From contig MNCI01004094.1 of assembly GCA_015680685.1 (NCBI GenBank), positions 154,907 through 190,939 of the forward strand: 36,033 nt of DNA, read 5' to 3'. The notes beneath the pieces are model-generated. The model did not search any database. It saw nothing but the letters and a program-made list of their open reading frames with translations, and had not been told where the DNA came from. The stretch is from Gnetum montanum. Lineage: Eukaryota > Streptophyta > Gnetopsida > Gnetales > Gnetaceae. The position numbers and the translations under genes were made by a program. Positions within the stretch are counted from its first letter, which is position 1; each line of letters opens with the position of its first letter. Positions 1 through 11,377 of the stretch are shown one piece after another.

Positions 1-461
1 TTACTGAGTTACCAAGCACTACACACATGCTCGAAGCAGTTGTATTAAGTGTATTTAACTAAGAGAGTTGTAGGGTGAGAGAATTCATTAATTAACTATG
101 AAATAATTATATAATAATTAACACTAATTAATATATTCTGTATGTTGCAAGGTTTATCATAAAGTTCGTCTTTATTGTTGTACACAAAGTGTGCTCAGGT
201 ACACAATGCTCGAATAAAGATCCATTTACTCTATGACTCCTACTGTGGGCATGCAGAAATAATTCTAACTCTGGAGGGAAAAAATGGCAAGATTTTGATT
301 AAGGGACTAACTTCTAACTATCGGAACCAAGGGCATCACCTCTTATTTATAGATAAGGAGGTAGGCCACAATATCGGGTATCCGATATCGCATGGTTGAT
401 CTGATATCGCATATGTGATATCGCAAATGTGATATCACATATGCAATATCGCGGTTCATCA
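1..461 (-). repeat. W 3' LTR (partial; missing about 340 bases at the window edge)
   Basis: This block aligns with about 9240-9676, sharing for example the stretch beginning TACACAAAGTGTGCTCAGG and a TATA-like box. On the minus strand it starts TGATGAACC directly after the polypurine tract, as a 3' LTR should. The U5 side continues beyond base 1. U3 carries more GATATC-type repeats than the other LTR. Confidence 0.93.
344..351 (-). promoter_or_regulatory. TATA box in W 3' LTR
   Basis: On the minus strand this reads TATAAATA about 110 bases inside the LTR, and the same octamer stands at the equivalent place in the other LTR (9586-9593). Position between the GATATC-rich U3 and the presumed R region fits an LTR promoter. 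Confidence 0.6.
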
Positions 462-492
462 TACCCCCATGACTAAATGAAAACTTGTCCTC
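462..492 (-). other. W polypurine tract and conserved 3' tail
   Basis: On the minus strand this 31-base stretch ends in CATGGGGGTA immediately before the TGATGA start of the LTR, the position of the plus-strand primer. The same stretch ends the internal region of element Z at 28597-28627 with only three differences, all transitions, linking the two families' cis-acting ends. Confidence 0.8.
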
Positions 493-552
493 GAGTTCCT
501 TACAAAATATTGGGAAGGTATGGGATTATTGGCTAAATGACTATTGACGGTG

Positions 553-679
553 GAACGGGGTGACTGACTTAGCATGCCCAGTGAATGGATCAACAATACA
601 ATACATGATAGCATTNGAACGGGGTGACTGACTCAGCATGCCCAGTGAATGGATCAACAATACAATACATGATAGCATT
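553..679. other. 63-bp direct duplication joined by a single N (probable assembly artefact)
   Basis: Bases 553-615 and 617-679 match at all but one position and are separated by one N at 616. The same arrangement recurs at 936, 8381 and 11424, which points to unmerged contig overlaps rather than tandem duplication. Confidence 0.8.
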
Positions 680-890
680 AGTGTTCATGACCACAAAAGT
701 GAACACTATACATAAGTCACATCTAGCCTTATTGGTAGCTAAAAGAGAAGAAGGAGAGAGATAGAAAAGAATAAGACGTGTTGTTGCCGATGCCAAAATT
801 ACACCCGTCGTTGTTCATCCATAGCCATGCCACCAATCTTGCTTCTTTTGTAAATGTTTTAGTTCCAGTTCATCCTGAGTGCATCTTCCA

Positions 891-983
891 GGCCCAGTCC
901 ATTATTGTATGATTACCATTTGCACACACAACACANTTGGCCCAGTCCATTATTGTATGATTACCATTTGCACACACAACACA
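891..983. other. 45-bp direct duplication joined at an N (probable assembly artefact)
   Basis: Bases 891-935 are repeated exactly at 939-983, with N at 936 and two extra bases between the copies. It follows the same pattern as the other N joins. Confidence 0.8.
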
Positions 984-2589
984 GTAACAAATGAGCGAGG
1001 GTAGATAAATCACAATGTAGTTGATACCTTGTGTCAATGTGAAGTGCATTGGCTGAGTTGTGGTTATGGAAGATATTGGTTCTGGATTTTTAACACTGGT
1101 GACTACCTAAGGTGTAGGGGTTAGGAAAGATTAAAAAATTTGTGCCTGGGCCCCCATGACGAAGAGTGAACCTCTAGTAGCGGTAGGATGGCAAAAGAGA
1201 AGGAATAAGAAAGATGGAGAAAAAGTAACAATGACAACGCCAATAAAATGAATGTTATGGATGGGGATGAAACAAAAAATTGGTGATTGTAGGAAATGTT
1301 TAAGAGAAAGAAGTTAACAAGTGCACCCAAAAAGGAATGCCAGTGGGTCCTCCCCAAAGGAGGCTTATGCCGTTAATGCCTTGACAAGCCTACATTCAAA
1401 AGAGTCCATAGGCTCTAGGAATGTCATTTGGAAGAAAGAGTTAAAAACTTATCCACAAGAAATTACCAAGAAAAAATGATGCATCAACTAAAGTATGGAC
1501 TAACGATAAAACTGGCAATGAGGTGAAAAATGGAAAAGAAAGGTGGAGAGGAGAGAATGAAATTGAAACCCAAGAATAGGGTTGTGTAAACTCCCTTGTG
1601 TGTTTCATGATTAATGTGATTGAGTAGAACTCATTCCAAATCTAGGCTCAACAATCCACATTCAATGACCTCGCATCAACACATTTGACCAATCCATCCC
1701 CTTGAAATAATAAGAATGGCTCTACAAAAAAAAGTCACCACCATTCCGAGGAGAGTGAGATGGAGAACCAGAAAGCGAGAAAGGGCCTTAGTTAGAGGGA
1801 GCCTTCAAGCATGGGTAACATGTCTTTCCAGTGCCATAACCAGTGCGTGTAGCCCAATTTCATTTTTTTGTCTAAGGGGTGTTCTTTGAATTCTCACTAT
1901 TTTTTGTGTGTTTTTCACATGAGAACCACACCATGCGAAGACTTATTTTTATGAACTCAACTTCGAGTGACTTGATGAATGGTTGAAATGGTGAAAAACA
2001 CAAAGAAAAAGCATCTAGGCACTCAAGAGAATAGCCAGTAAAAATACATAGAATCCCTTTGAAGTCACACCCTTTTCATCCTTTGAGTCTTTCCTTAGTC
2101 TGAGAAACACCCAATTATCAATTCGTTAATAGTTTTATTAAAGAAAGGGACTATACAGTTCCAAGCCAAGAAAGACCATAGGATTTTATGGATGCATGTA
2201 TGACATGGACTCATTGCCTGTTTAATCAAAAGAACCATACCTTAATATCAACATTGTACTTCAAAGGTAAAATCCAAATATTAGCAATCAATATGATATT
2301 ATTCATACCACCATCATGAACACTTATTGGGTGATCAACAAAATAAAGTAATCACACAAAGAAATGGTAAAAATACGAATGATGATGTAAAACAAAAACA
2401 AAAACAAAAACAAGAAGGATTAAAGAAATGTGCAAAACCAAGAATATGAAAAACAAAAAATGTGTAAAAAAAAAAATTAGAAAGAGCTGAGGGTCTTTAA
2501 TGATTAGCCATCTCCCCCATAACTGATTTGGAAGGAGGAGATCTAAAATAATGAGCAAGGTTGCCCACTTATAGAGGTAACATCTGTTC

Positions 2590-3743
2590 TGTGTTAAACT
2601 CATGGAAGGGTTTTATTTGTTGCACGTTGACAAGCAGTCTCTTATCTAGGCTCTCAGGTTTATATATGGTCATGGCCCCTAAAGAAAACATTGCATAGAT
2701 AATGTAAGGTCCTTCCCACAATGTTTGAAATTTGGTACATTGTGACACATGTGTGGGGTTCTAGTAGAGAGAACCTTATCTCTCAATTGGTACTTAACTC
2801 TCCTAATTTTCAGGTCATGCTATTTTTTATTAAATGCCTTGTGCAACTCATTAGAAGATAAGGTAATTAGTCGGTTCTCATCTAGCAAGTTAAGAGTCAT
2901 CAACCTTTTTTTTTTTGCTAGATCAAGGTCAATGTTGAGGTTACATGTCGTGGCTAGTGTACGAAGCTCATTTTGGATAGGGAGCATTGGAAGTTCTTCA
3001 TACACTAATTTGTAGGGAGAGTAGCCTATAGGGAGTTTCCACATGAAGCAATATGCCCAAAGAGCATCATTCAATTTAGTGCTCCAATCTCACCTATATT
3101 TTCTAATAGTTTTGGTCAGTATCTTGATAATCTCCCTCTTAGTGACCTTGACTTGACCATTTTCTTGGCGGTGGTATGGTGTCATCAATTTATGCTCAAC
3201 CCCTATGCATTGCATTAGCTTTCAAAACGTTGCACCTGTGAAGTGTGTTCCATTGTCGAAGATAAGTGCACACGGCACACCAAACTTGTTGATGACTTGT
3301 TGTTGAACAAATCGGGCAGCTATAGATGATGTGCAATCTTTAACAATAGTTTCTTTAGCCCATTTTGTTAAGTAGTCTACAGCAACTACGATGTAAGCTT
3401 TTCCATTGAACATTCACGTAATGGGCCCCATGAAAGAAATACCCCAAATGTCGAAGGGTTCTAACAGTTGGATCCATTGTTGCGGACCCTTCATTCTAGT
3501 AGTCATTCCCCTATCATGTTGATAATGCTCACACGATTGGATGAAGTGATGGGTGTCCCAAAACAAGGTAGACCAATAATACCCTACAAGTAGGATCTTA
3601 ATAGTCGTTCGTTTTCTAGCATAGTGATCCCCACAAGGGCCCTCATGAGCATCTTGGAGAACTCTCAGTTGATCTCTATCGGAAACACACCATCGAACCA
3701 AGCCATCAGGACATACTTTGTAAATTTGTCCATTGATTTCCAT
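2590..3743 (-). pseudogene. W integrase (end of pol), decayed
   Basis: The integrase cuts the target and joins the element DNA. An HHCC-like zinc region lies near 3650-3520, with an H-x-G-P-C-G-D-H stretch and then C-E-H-Y-Q-H, where the last cysteine appears changed. The catalytic core follows: first Asp in VAVDYLTKW (codon about 3377-3375), second Asp in IFDNGTHF (about 3257-3255), and the Glu in ENGQVK at 3164-3162, giving the D,D-E triad in normal order. The C-terminal part runs to about 2820 and degenerate sequence continues to about 2600. Stops occur at 3414 and 3221 and frames shift later, so no product is expected. It directly follows RNase H, as in Ty3/Gypsy pol. Confidence 0.9.
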
Positions 3744-3949
3744 AAAGTACTTGGCTCTGTGAAGAAACTATTGTTTCTTCTTAAGGTCTAGCTCTTGTGG
3801 TGTTTGTTGGGTAAGGAGATAGGTTAGAATGCTACTATACTAGTTTGTCTTCGTGGGTGATTGGTCATTCACTACACTAGAAAAGAGGAACTCATCAGGG
3901 AAGTAATCAAAAATAGGATGCTCATCCTCTTTGCTCATCGAGACAAATG

Positions 3950-4330
3950 ATCAACATCTATGTTCTTGGTGCCTTTATGATTAATCATTGTTAGATCGAA
4001 CTCTTGTAGGATTACCAGCCATCATATAATATAGGGGCTTACCATTGGCTTATTCATGAGGAAGCAGATTGCACTATGATCTGTGTGTATGAATACTTTA
4101 TATCCCAATACATAGTGCCTAAATTTTTCTAGTGTAAACACTACATCCATTAATTCTTTTTCTGTAGTAGTGTAGTTAAGTTGTGCACTAGCTATACTTC
4201 TACTTCCACAGTGGATATAATAAGGGCATTTTTAATCATCTAACTATGTAAGTACGGCTCCTAAGGCATAGTTAGATGCATCAATCATGATATGGAACAG
4301 TTTGGACGAGTTAGGAGCTTGTAGAATGGG
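3950..4330 (-). pseudogene. W RNase H domain (pol), decayed
   Basis: RNase H removes the RNA strand during reverse transcription. On the minus strand the translation shows MIDASNYALGAVL near 4290-4250, then TTEKELMDVV near 4165-4140, then IHTDHSAICF near 4095-4070 and finally NIDVDHLSR near 3975-3950. These are the acidic active-site blocks of retroelement RNase H in order, and the last is the usual end of the domain before the integrase linker. Stops are present within it. It continues from the RT without a clear break. Confidence 0.85.
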
Positions 4331-4559
4331 TGTTTCTACTAGCTTCTTCTTCAAAGTTTGGAAGGCTAGTTCGTATTCCCTGGTCCACTTGAAGGGCATA
4401 TCCTTTTTCATTAACTCTACCAATGGTTTGGAAACCTTCTAAAAGTTCTCTATGAACCTCCTATAGTAGCCAGTGTGTCTAAGGAATGATTGAATGTCTT
4501 TGACAGTTTCTAGTTGATGGGCAATTCCTTGGATGACCTTGATTTTCTCAGGGTCTACC

Positions 4560-5500
4560 TCTATCCCTGCATGTGAAATTTTATGCCCAAGTACTACACC
4601 TTCTTGGACCATTAAATGGCTTTTCTGCCAATTGAGCCTTAGATTAGTCTCTACACATCTCTTTAGTACTTACTCTAACCAGTCCAAGGCTTGATCAAAA
4701 CTTTCTTCGTAAGTGGAGAAGTCATCCATAAAGACTTCCACACCATTTCCTATCTACTACTGGAATATGCTTAGAACTAAGCATTGAAACATGTTAGGGG
4801 CATTGCACAAGCCAAACGACATTTTTTTATATGCAAAAATTCACCAAGGACTGGTGAATGTAGTTTTTGCTTAGTCTTCTAGGACTATTTGTATTTGATT
4901 GTATCTACTATATCCATCTAGAAAACTATAATAGCGATGCCCTGCGATTATGTCTAAGACTTGGTTAACAAATGGCAATGGAAAGTGATCCTTGAATGTT
5001 GCCATGTTTAGCAACCTAAAATCTATACACACCCTCCATTTTCCTCCCTTTGTAGGCATGATCACTAAGGGGCTAACCCATTTGCTATCAACAATGGGGT
5101 ATATGAACCTAGCCTTTAGAAGCTGTTCAATTTCTTCTTTTACTACTTACTTCAACTTTGGGTTCAATCGCCTCTATGGTTGTTTTTGAGACATTATGGA
5201 GGAGTTAGTGTAAATCCTGTGCTGGAATATCCTAGGATCTATTCTAATTAATTCTGGATATGACTAGACGAAGCCTTTTGACCACTTGTTTATTACCTTG
5301 AGCAAACTTTCTTTTTGTTCCGGAGCAAGTATCATGTTAATGATTACCGATTTTCCATTCTTAAGGAACATGTATTCCATACTAATGGGAAATGGTTTTA
5401 GCTCCAAGGGCTCTTGTTTAAATATCTTGGGGATTTCCAACTTCCCCTAGTTGATGTTTTCTAAGTTAGGACTGGGAAGTTGGCAGTGGACTTGCTCTAA
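4560..5500 (-). pseudogene. W reverse transcriptase (pol), decayed
   Basis: The RT copies element RNA into DNA. From about 5130 the minus strand reads a fingers/palm region with WVSPLVIMP, GKWRVCIDFRLLN, KDHFPLPF and FLDGYSRYNQIQI, where FLD supplies the first palm aspartate. The catalytic box reads FMDD at 4732-4721, with Phe in place of the usual Tyr as in many plant Gypsy elements. Blocks LGHKIS near 4580 and YYRRFIENF near 4460 mark the thumb/connection. Stops interrupt it, for example just after the ILED block near 4870. Several stops look like CAA, CAG or CGA codons changed by C-to-T. Similarity to Athila-group RT is from recalled motif patterns. Confidence 0.9.
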
Positions 5501-5656
5501 TGCATCAATGCTATCTATGTAAGTGCAAGTCAAACCCTTAGTCAATTCCATGCATATTAGTGAGCTACTTTCTTGATCAGCTATCAGCCATTGGGTGTCT
5601 TCTTGTCTTGTGGCTACTACATACAAGCACCTTTATATGTTGATCATTTGTGCACA

Positions 5657-6150
5657 CTAATTGCATACAGGCAATGTTAAACTTTGCACAACCCATGATC
5701 TCTGCACATAATTGCACCCTGTGTCACTGTATGCGATGCATGAAACCTTCTTCTTCTCGATCTTTCTAAAAGTGTTTTCCTTAGATATTTCTAGGGAAAG
5801 ATCAAAAATTCCTAGGCATGCATCGATAGTGCTTAGCCATGCCCTTCCCATTATGATTGGGAAGTCCCCCTTATTGTTATTCACTTGGATCACTAAGAAG
5901 TCAGCTAGATACGACCACCCACAAATAGTGGTAACAATATCTTCTATAATCCAAAGGGAATAATGATGGATTGGTTTGCTAACTCTAAATGGACATTGCT
6001 CTTTTTCAATGGGGGCAGGTTCTAAGCCTTATACATTTTTTGGGATATTAGGTTGACACCAGAACCTGAATCCAAAAGAGCCTTTTATGGCTCATTCCCA
6101 ACAATTTTTAGATAGATTAGAGGACTCCCAGGATTAGAGAATTTCCTGGG
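5657..6150 (-). pseudogene. W retropepsin-like aspartic protease, decayed
   Basis: This protease would cut the Gag-Pol polyprotein. The active-site triplet Asp-Ser-Gly is at 6072-6064 in the context ALLDSGSGVNLIS. The second landmark, IIMGRAWLSTIDA, is at about 5857-5818 and corresponds to the ILGRPWL-type flap/helix motif of plant Gypsy proteases. A stop stands just before the active site, and the two halves are in different frames. It sits between the gag linker and RT as expected. Confidence 0.85.
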
Positions 6151-6759
6151 AAGGTGGCCAGCTTTAATCCAATCAGTAACGACATTTGTTAACATGACCA
6201 TATGCATTGAATGTGGTGTTAATTTCAAAGGGGGCTCCAAAGCTTTAGTTGATACAGAGGTGTCCAAAGACTCAACCAATTGAGGTTGCAAAGGCTTGGT
6301 TGGACAATTGTTATAACCAAAAGTAGGTTGAGGATTAATAGCCCTCGTGGCATTGCATTGATGTGGCTGAGCAGGGAGTTCACCTTGCATTGCTAGAGCA
6401 AGTGGTAATGGAGCTATTGGTGGGCAAGATGCGGCCGGATTGGAAGGATGGTATACTTGTGGAATGTCACCCCCAAAAGGGAGAGTCCTATAGTATTCAT
6501 GGGCTTGGTAGTGGTGTTGGGATGTAACATGACCAACAGAGTCATGTGGAGAGATTGGATACTACACGTAATATCCATATGGGTCAGGCTGCTGGTAAGG
6601 TTATTGTTATCTTGGCAGTGGCATTTCCCATGATTGTGGGTGCTGCCACTATTCATGTTGCTTGATTGGTTGTGGTGGAGTTCAACTTGGATAATACATT
6701 AAAGATTGGTGGAACTACCTTGGGTTACCTTGGGGATAAGGTAACTGTTGGGATGTTTG
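6151..6759 (-). pseudogene. W gag-protease linker, Pro/Gln-rich
   Basis: Minus-strand translations of this stretch are rich in Pro, Gln, His and Tyr and have no recognisable fold. They lie between the degenerate zinc knuckle of gag and the protease. Element Z has a similarly composed stretch at the end of its gag (about 23170-23697), including a repeated H-G-G-Y-type string. The reading frame is broken by stops and shifts. Confidence 0.55.
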
Positions 6760-8745
6760 TCATTTTTTTAGACATGGATTAAGTGCATACACCCCAGACT
6801 CCTGTAAATGTGAGATTATAGGGTAACATCCCTTCGAATGGTCATACTGATAGATCTCACACCCACTATCATCATCTATATCTAAGTCCACAACCTCTTC
6901 AATAATAGCCACTTTACCCTTTTCCTTGTTACATGCATTTTCTGCTTCTCTCTTTTTCCTTTTGTCACGATCACTACCTCGTTCCCTAGAATCTTCCACT
7001 ACTTTGAGAAAAGTTTGAAACGTACTATCCAGAGAGTCCCACATTTTCTCTACCTTTGTCGATACTTCCAATGATAATTTTTAAATAGGCAAGGTTTTCC
7101 TATTCACCATATCCTTGAGTGGTGACTCTTCCTCATCCTCACAAAATCTTACTCCCTTCTTTTGGATGGAAGGATCTCGGTTGTTTTCTTCTACACTCTC
7201 TCTTTTTCATAGCTCACCTTCCTCCTTAGCTACTTTCTCTAGTAGCCTATGAATTTGATGGGACCTAAGCTTAGATAACCTCACTTGGGCATAAGTCCCA
7301 AGGGTTCTTCTCATTTCATGCCTAAGCCCATCTAAGAGATGGCGTAGCTGATCCCGCTGTGAATAACCATGGCCAGGACAATAATGTAAAAGTGCATAAT
7401 AATAACCTATGGCAGCATCCAAGGGTTCATGACTTCCTTGTTTCTATTCTTGGATTTTCTTTCGTAAGTTGAATGCCCGGGAGTACGTTTGGTACTTATT
7501 GTTGAATAGTTCTAACATCGTACTCCACCTACAAATGGTTTCCAGTTCTAAGAACTAGTACCAGCTTTTAGCTTCTTTTATTAGTGTTCATCAAAATAAC
7601 TTAAGCTTTTGCCACTTGTTTTCTATGTTTTGCAAGGCACATGCATCATGAAATGCTTGTAAGTGATTTTGAGGTTCAGCGTTATATCCCCCTTCAAATC
7701 GTGGGATGTTATTCATGTCTAATCTCTTGATCCTACTATCTTTTTGGTGCCTTGTTGGAACTCTCATAGCCTTAGTAATATCTAGCATGCTTCACATGGT
7801 GAGTATGGATTCATCATGATCATCTCTTTCGTAGCATCTATGGTGCCTACGCGGTTCCCTACTCTCCCTTCTTATATGGTGTGATTCCCTAGAGTGTCCT
7901 CATCCTCTATCTTGGTTGTCTCATCTATGACTTCCACTTTGTTTGCCCTTATCCTCATGATCTATTTCTCTGTGGCTACATTCGAACATAGAAGGAGAGG
8001 ATGAAGGAGATGATGAAGGTGAAGAAGAAGGAGAACTGCCTCCATGACGATGTCTACTACCTTCTCTTCGGTGGTCTCTGCCTCGATCGCGATTGCAATC
8101 TAAATGCCCACCCGTGTCATGAGTCTTTGTTCCTTTTTCAGACACTTTTTGTTCATTGGTATCAACACTTGGGTTGTGAATAGTAGAATGAAGGTTCTAA
8201 TACACAACCCCTTGGCCAAAGTCAAGGGAAGGAACATCGTTATGCGGGTGACTACCTGAGCCAGGTTCATCACCCTCAATTTCACTTAAAACATGTGGTG
8301 CATCCTTAGATCATTTCCCCTTCAAGGACTTATAGTGTCTCTCCTATTGCAAATCCCTTTGACGTTGCACTTCTGTGGGANATCTCTCCTATTGCAAATC
8401 CCTTTGACGTTGCACTTCTGTGGGACAATAGTCTCTCAAATCATAATCCTACGCAATGTACTCTGCATGTAAGTGTTTCATGCCTATTCATGTGAGAGCA
8501 CGAAGAAGCATACTTGGGACTGAATAGTCAGGAGGTAACACTATGTTACCTTCCAAGTTACACCAACATAGTTATTCATCTTGGTGGAGAATAAAGGTGA
8601 AGTCAGGTACATATTCATCGGGATGATCATATACCACATGAAACTATTGAGGAACTCACGGATCAACATCATGTGCAACTTGTTGTCGATTGCTTCTTGT
8701 GTTAGTCCTAGGTGGTGAAGTGATTTTGTGCGAAGAAGAATACAT
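6760..8745 (-). pseudogene. W gag polyprotein, decayed
   Basis: Gag forms the particle that packages element RNA. The suggested start is the ATG at 8745-8743, about 110 bases after the PBS, giving an N-terminus with MYSSSHKIT that stays mostly open apart from stops. A basic Arg/His-rich segment and a Ser-Ser-Ser-Pro repeat run follow (about 8145-7990). The capsid-like core lies at about 7740-7207, with FEGGYNAEPQNHLQAFHDA, KQGSHEPLDAA and LLDGLRHEMR, the retrotransposon gag pattern. A degenerate zinc knuckle (G-C-E-I-Y-Q-Y-D-H-S-K-G-C) sits near 6880-6835, with one cysteine apparently changed to Tyr. Z's gag is clearly homologous. Multiple stops and shifts, plus an N join at 8381, break it. 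Confidence 0.82.
8338..8425. other. 43-bp direct duplication joined at an N (probable assembly artefact)
   Basis: Bases 8338-8380 recur exactly at 8383-8425, with N at 8381. The duplication falls inside W gag and adds an artificial frame disruption there. Confidence 0.8.
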
Positions 8746-8858
8746 GTTGTCTTTTTTAGTGTGCTATGTACTATTACCTTTTTCTTAACCAAACCTAAAG
8801 GTTCATTCCAATGATGTGAAGGATTTCCTAAGTTCTACTTAGCACACAAACAACTAAG

Positions 8859-8876
8859 TCCCTGGCAATAATGCCA
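8859..8876 (-). other. W primer-binding site, tRNA-Asp type
   Basis: On the minus strand, one base after the LTR end, the sequence is TGGCATTATTGCCAGGGA. The complement of the 3' end of plant tRNA-Asp is TGGCGCCGTTGCCGGGGA. The differences are mostly those expected from C-to-T or G-to-A decay. Z has a less decayed version at 21193-21210. Confidence 0.8.
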
Positions 8877-8877
8877 A

Positions 8878-9676
8878 TGATGAGTGGTGAGGTACCCCTA
8901 CCATACGAATATGACTGTTTCACGCACGATCCAGTCGAATTCCAAGGACTAAGTGCCTATGCGCCCTTGTGGAATAATAATAGGCTGATTAATCGTTGTC
9001 TTCCCAAACTTACTTGTATGTCACGGCTATATGGTTAAGTAAGCTTAAGGCATATGATTTTTATGGCTTTTATGTGTTTTATATCCTACACTAATAGGGA
9101 GGGAAGAGAGACATAGCTAAGTAACTAATCTAATTTAGCTATTCATTAACTAAGTTCTAAGTACTTATAACACCAGTATCTGTTCCCACTTACCATACAC
9201 ATCTTGAACCAGTGCAACATTGTTGGGATTACCAAACGTTAATTGTTACTAGGTTACCAAGCGCTACACACATGCTCGAAGTGGTCATACTAAGTGTATC
9301 TAACTAAGAGAGTTTTAGGGTGAGAGAAATTATTAATTAACTATGCAAGAATTAAATAATAATTAACACTAATTAATCTATTCTGTATGCTGCAAAGTTT
9401 ATCATAAAGTTCATCTTTATTGCTGTACACAAAGTGTGCTCAGGTACACAATGCTCGAATAAAGATCCGTTCACTCTATGACTCCTACTACAGGCACACA
9501 GAAATAATTCTAACTATGGAGGGAAAATGACAAGAGTTTGGCTAAGGGACTAACTTCTAACTGTCAAAACCAAGGGCATCGCCTCTTATTTATAGATAAG
9601 GAGGCAGGCCGCAGTATCGGGTATCCGATATTGCATGGTCAATCTGATATCACGTACGCAATATCACAGTTCATCA
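8878..9676 (-). repeat. W 5' LTR, complete (799 bp)
   Basis: On the minus strand it starts TGATGAACTG at 9676 and ends CCACTCATCA at 8878, followed by the PBS. It matches the partial LTR at 1-461. U3 carries GATATC-type repeats, with a TATA box at 9593-9586. Flanking bases 9677-9681 (ATCAT) would be one target duplication copy; the other is outside the window. Confidence 0.93.
9586..9593 (-). promoter_or_regulatory. TATA box in W 5' LTR
   Basis: Minus strand TATAAATA about 85 bases inside the LTR and just downstream of the GATATC-rich U3. It is conserved in the 3' LTR and in position with the TATA box of Z's LTRs. Confidence 0.65.
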
Positions 9677-10429
9677 ATCATGGTCAACATAAGTTGTGTT
9701 GTTTTGCCAATTTAGGACCATGGTGGGCCATGTTGTGTGATTGTCTTTATCAATTTAAGGTCATAGCAGGCCATGTTGAAGAGAAACCTATGTATTTTTA
9801 GTGATTTCATGTTTTAAAATTTTTAAGACTTTTTTAATGTTCATAACTTGAGTAACAACAAGAAAAAAGAAAATTCATAAAATGTGAAAGTAGAAACATG
9901 GGCTACATGTATAAAGAGTAAAGAAAAGTACATAAAAAGGTATAACAAAAATAAGAAAGAAAGGTTAGGCTACATGGCTATCAGTGCATCTAGTTATAAG
10001 GGCATGGAATTGAAAGGCTAAGGTGCACTTCACTCATGCAGATCCTTCCTAATCTTTTCAGGATTAGCAAATGAGTAAGGTCTACTCTACATAAGCTTAT
10101 ATTCACCATCACCTTCACTAATGATGTTAAAAGGAAGTTCATCCCATAACGCATCCCATTGCCTATTGTTGTCATCATTTGCTTTTTGCTCTCCCATGTG
10201 TTGATGAACTCTGTGGCTAGGAGCTTCCTCCTAAAGCTCCACTTCAAATCCCTACTCTATGTCCACATTTTTGACAGCTAGGGGAACCACACTATCACCA
10301 TGGATGATTATTTCACCTCCCTCCTAAGGAAGGTGAATTTCTTGATGGATGGGTAAGGATACAACTCATAATTAAGCCAACCAAGGTCTTCCCAGGGTAA
10401 AGTTGAACTCTACTGTCTCCTCTACCATC
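9677..10429 (-). other. X region downstream of protease, with minisatellite remnant
   Basis: About 750 bases without a convincing domain. Two units of the GGCCTTAAACTGGCAA-type minisatellite, also found in Y, lie on the minus strand at about 9704-9775. The segment at 10247-9990 aligns loosely with the short stretch that follows the protease in Y (from about 17845), so it is probably the last coding remnant of X. Confidence 0.5.
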
Positions 10430-10885
10430 AAGAAATTAGTAGTTATGGAAAATTGCTTCCCTATCACAAAATCCAAGGAGATAGACCCCCCTAACCATGA
10501 CCCTAAATCCATTGAAGGACTTAAGAGCTATGATGGTTGTCAATTTTATCTTCTTAGTTAGGTCCAAGCATTCAACATTAGTACATGGGATGACGTTAGT
10601 TGTGGCTCCATCATCAACATGCACCCAATGCACTTTAAACTATCCTATGCATATGGTTATGAATAGAGAAGCCCAAGTTGCTTCATCATTTTTGGTATTA
10701 ACATTGATTTTGCTATTGTGAAATACTAAGGGTGTTGACTTCTCCTCCCTTTGTGAGGGAGAAACCATCACTGCATGGATGGATTCATCGTTAGTGAGGA
10801 TAGCCTTACTAACTAGGATGGAAGTCAACATTTTGACTAGCACCTCATGATGCATGGTAGAAGTCATGATTAGACCATACAATCT
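10430..10885 (-). pseudogene. X retropepsin-like aspartic protease, decayed
   Basis: The minus strand gives a leader with LTSILVSKA and LLFITICIG-like blocks, then HVDDGATTNVIP, the same Asp-Asp-Gly-Ala active-site region as in Y (HVDDGATTNIVP). The order and spacing of the matching blocks are the same as at 17199-17560 in Y: MTS, VLVKMLTSI, SLREEK, FHNSKI, then the active site. A stop after ICIG and frame changes after NGFRVMV break it, and the expected GRPWL block survives only in a degenerate form near 10390. It is the downstream neighbour of X gag on this strand. Confidence 0.8.
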
Positions 10886-11377
10886 TAGAGTTATATTCTT
10901 CTTCTTGAGAGATTACTTGACTTGATCTATCACACTTAGGAAGTGTTTATCATTGGTCATGGGCTTATTGCCCCAATTGTTCTTTACTTCCTCCATGTGC
11001 CCCAAACTGTGAACTTCAACTTTAGGTTGTGGTTGTTTGGGCTTTTTATCATTTTTCTAGTTATGGGATTTGATTCCCTCCTATCGCTTGTTGGTTGAAG
11101 CATGTTGAGTAGAGGAGGTTATGGGTATGGCTGAGATGAAAGTGAGCTTCGATAAGCCCACTTCCTTTTGTAAATCCATCTGCTTATCACCCTTGTTGCT
11201 AGGATTTTACTTATGCTTCTTCCTTTTCTTAGCTAAGGTCTTCTGGTTGTCAGCTATTGGTTGTGGGGAAGAGGTAATAGCATTTGCCACCACAAGAGGT
11301 CATTACACAGTTGGTTAGGCTATGGCTAGGATACCCTAATGAAAAATGTTTCCACAAAGGAATTTTTAATGGGACTT

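Larger units (their letters stand above)
493..2590. other. W non-coding region between pol and 3' LTR
   Basis: About 2.1 kb between the last pol remnant and the PPT. No long reading frame and no recognisable domain is present on either strand. It contains two single-N joins with flanking duplications (553-679, 891-983) and a short AAAAAC run near 2393-2413. A long untranslated 3' region is common in Athila/Tat-group elements. Confidence 0.6.
1..9676 (-). mobile_element. Element W: Athila-like Ty3/Gypsy LTR retrotransposon, 3' LTR truncated by window edge
   Basis: The two ends, 1-461 and 8878-9676, are direct copies of one LTR. Between them, on the minus strand, lie PBS, gag, protease, RT, RNase H, integrase and PPT in the Ty3/Gypsy order. 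The LTR has inverted termini TGATGA/TCATCA. The RT segment around 5065-4871 contains the run DHFPLPF followed by AGHRYYSFLDGYS, which strongly resembles Athila/Tat-group elements, and no chromodomain is seen after the integrase. The tRNA-Asp-type PBS fits that group. Every domain carries stops or frameshifts, so the copy is dead. LTR differences are mostly transitions plus a U3 copy-number indel. Lineage is from remembered family features, not a search. Confidence 0.88.
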
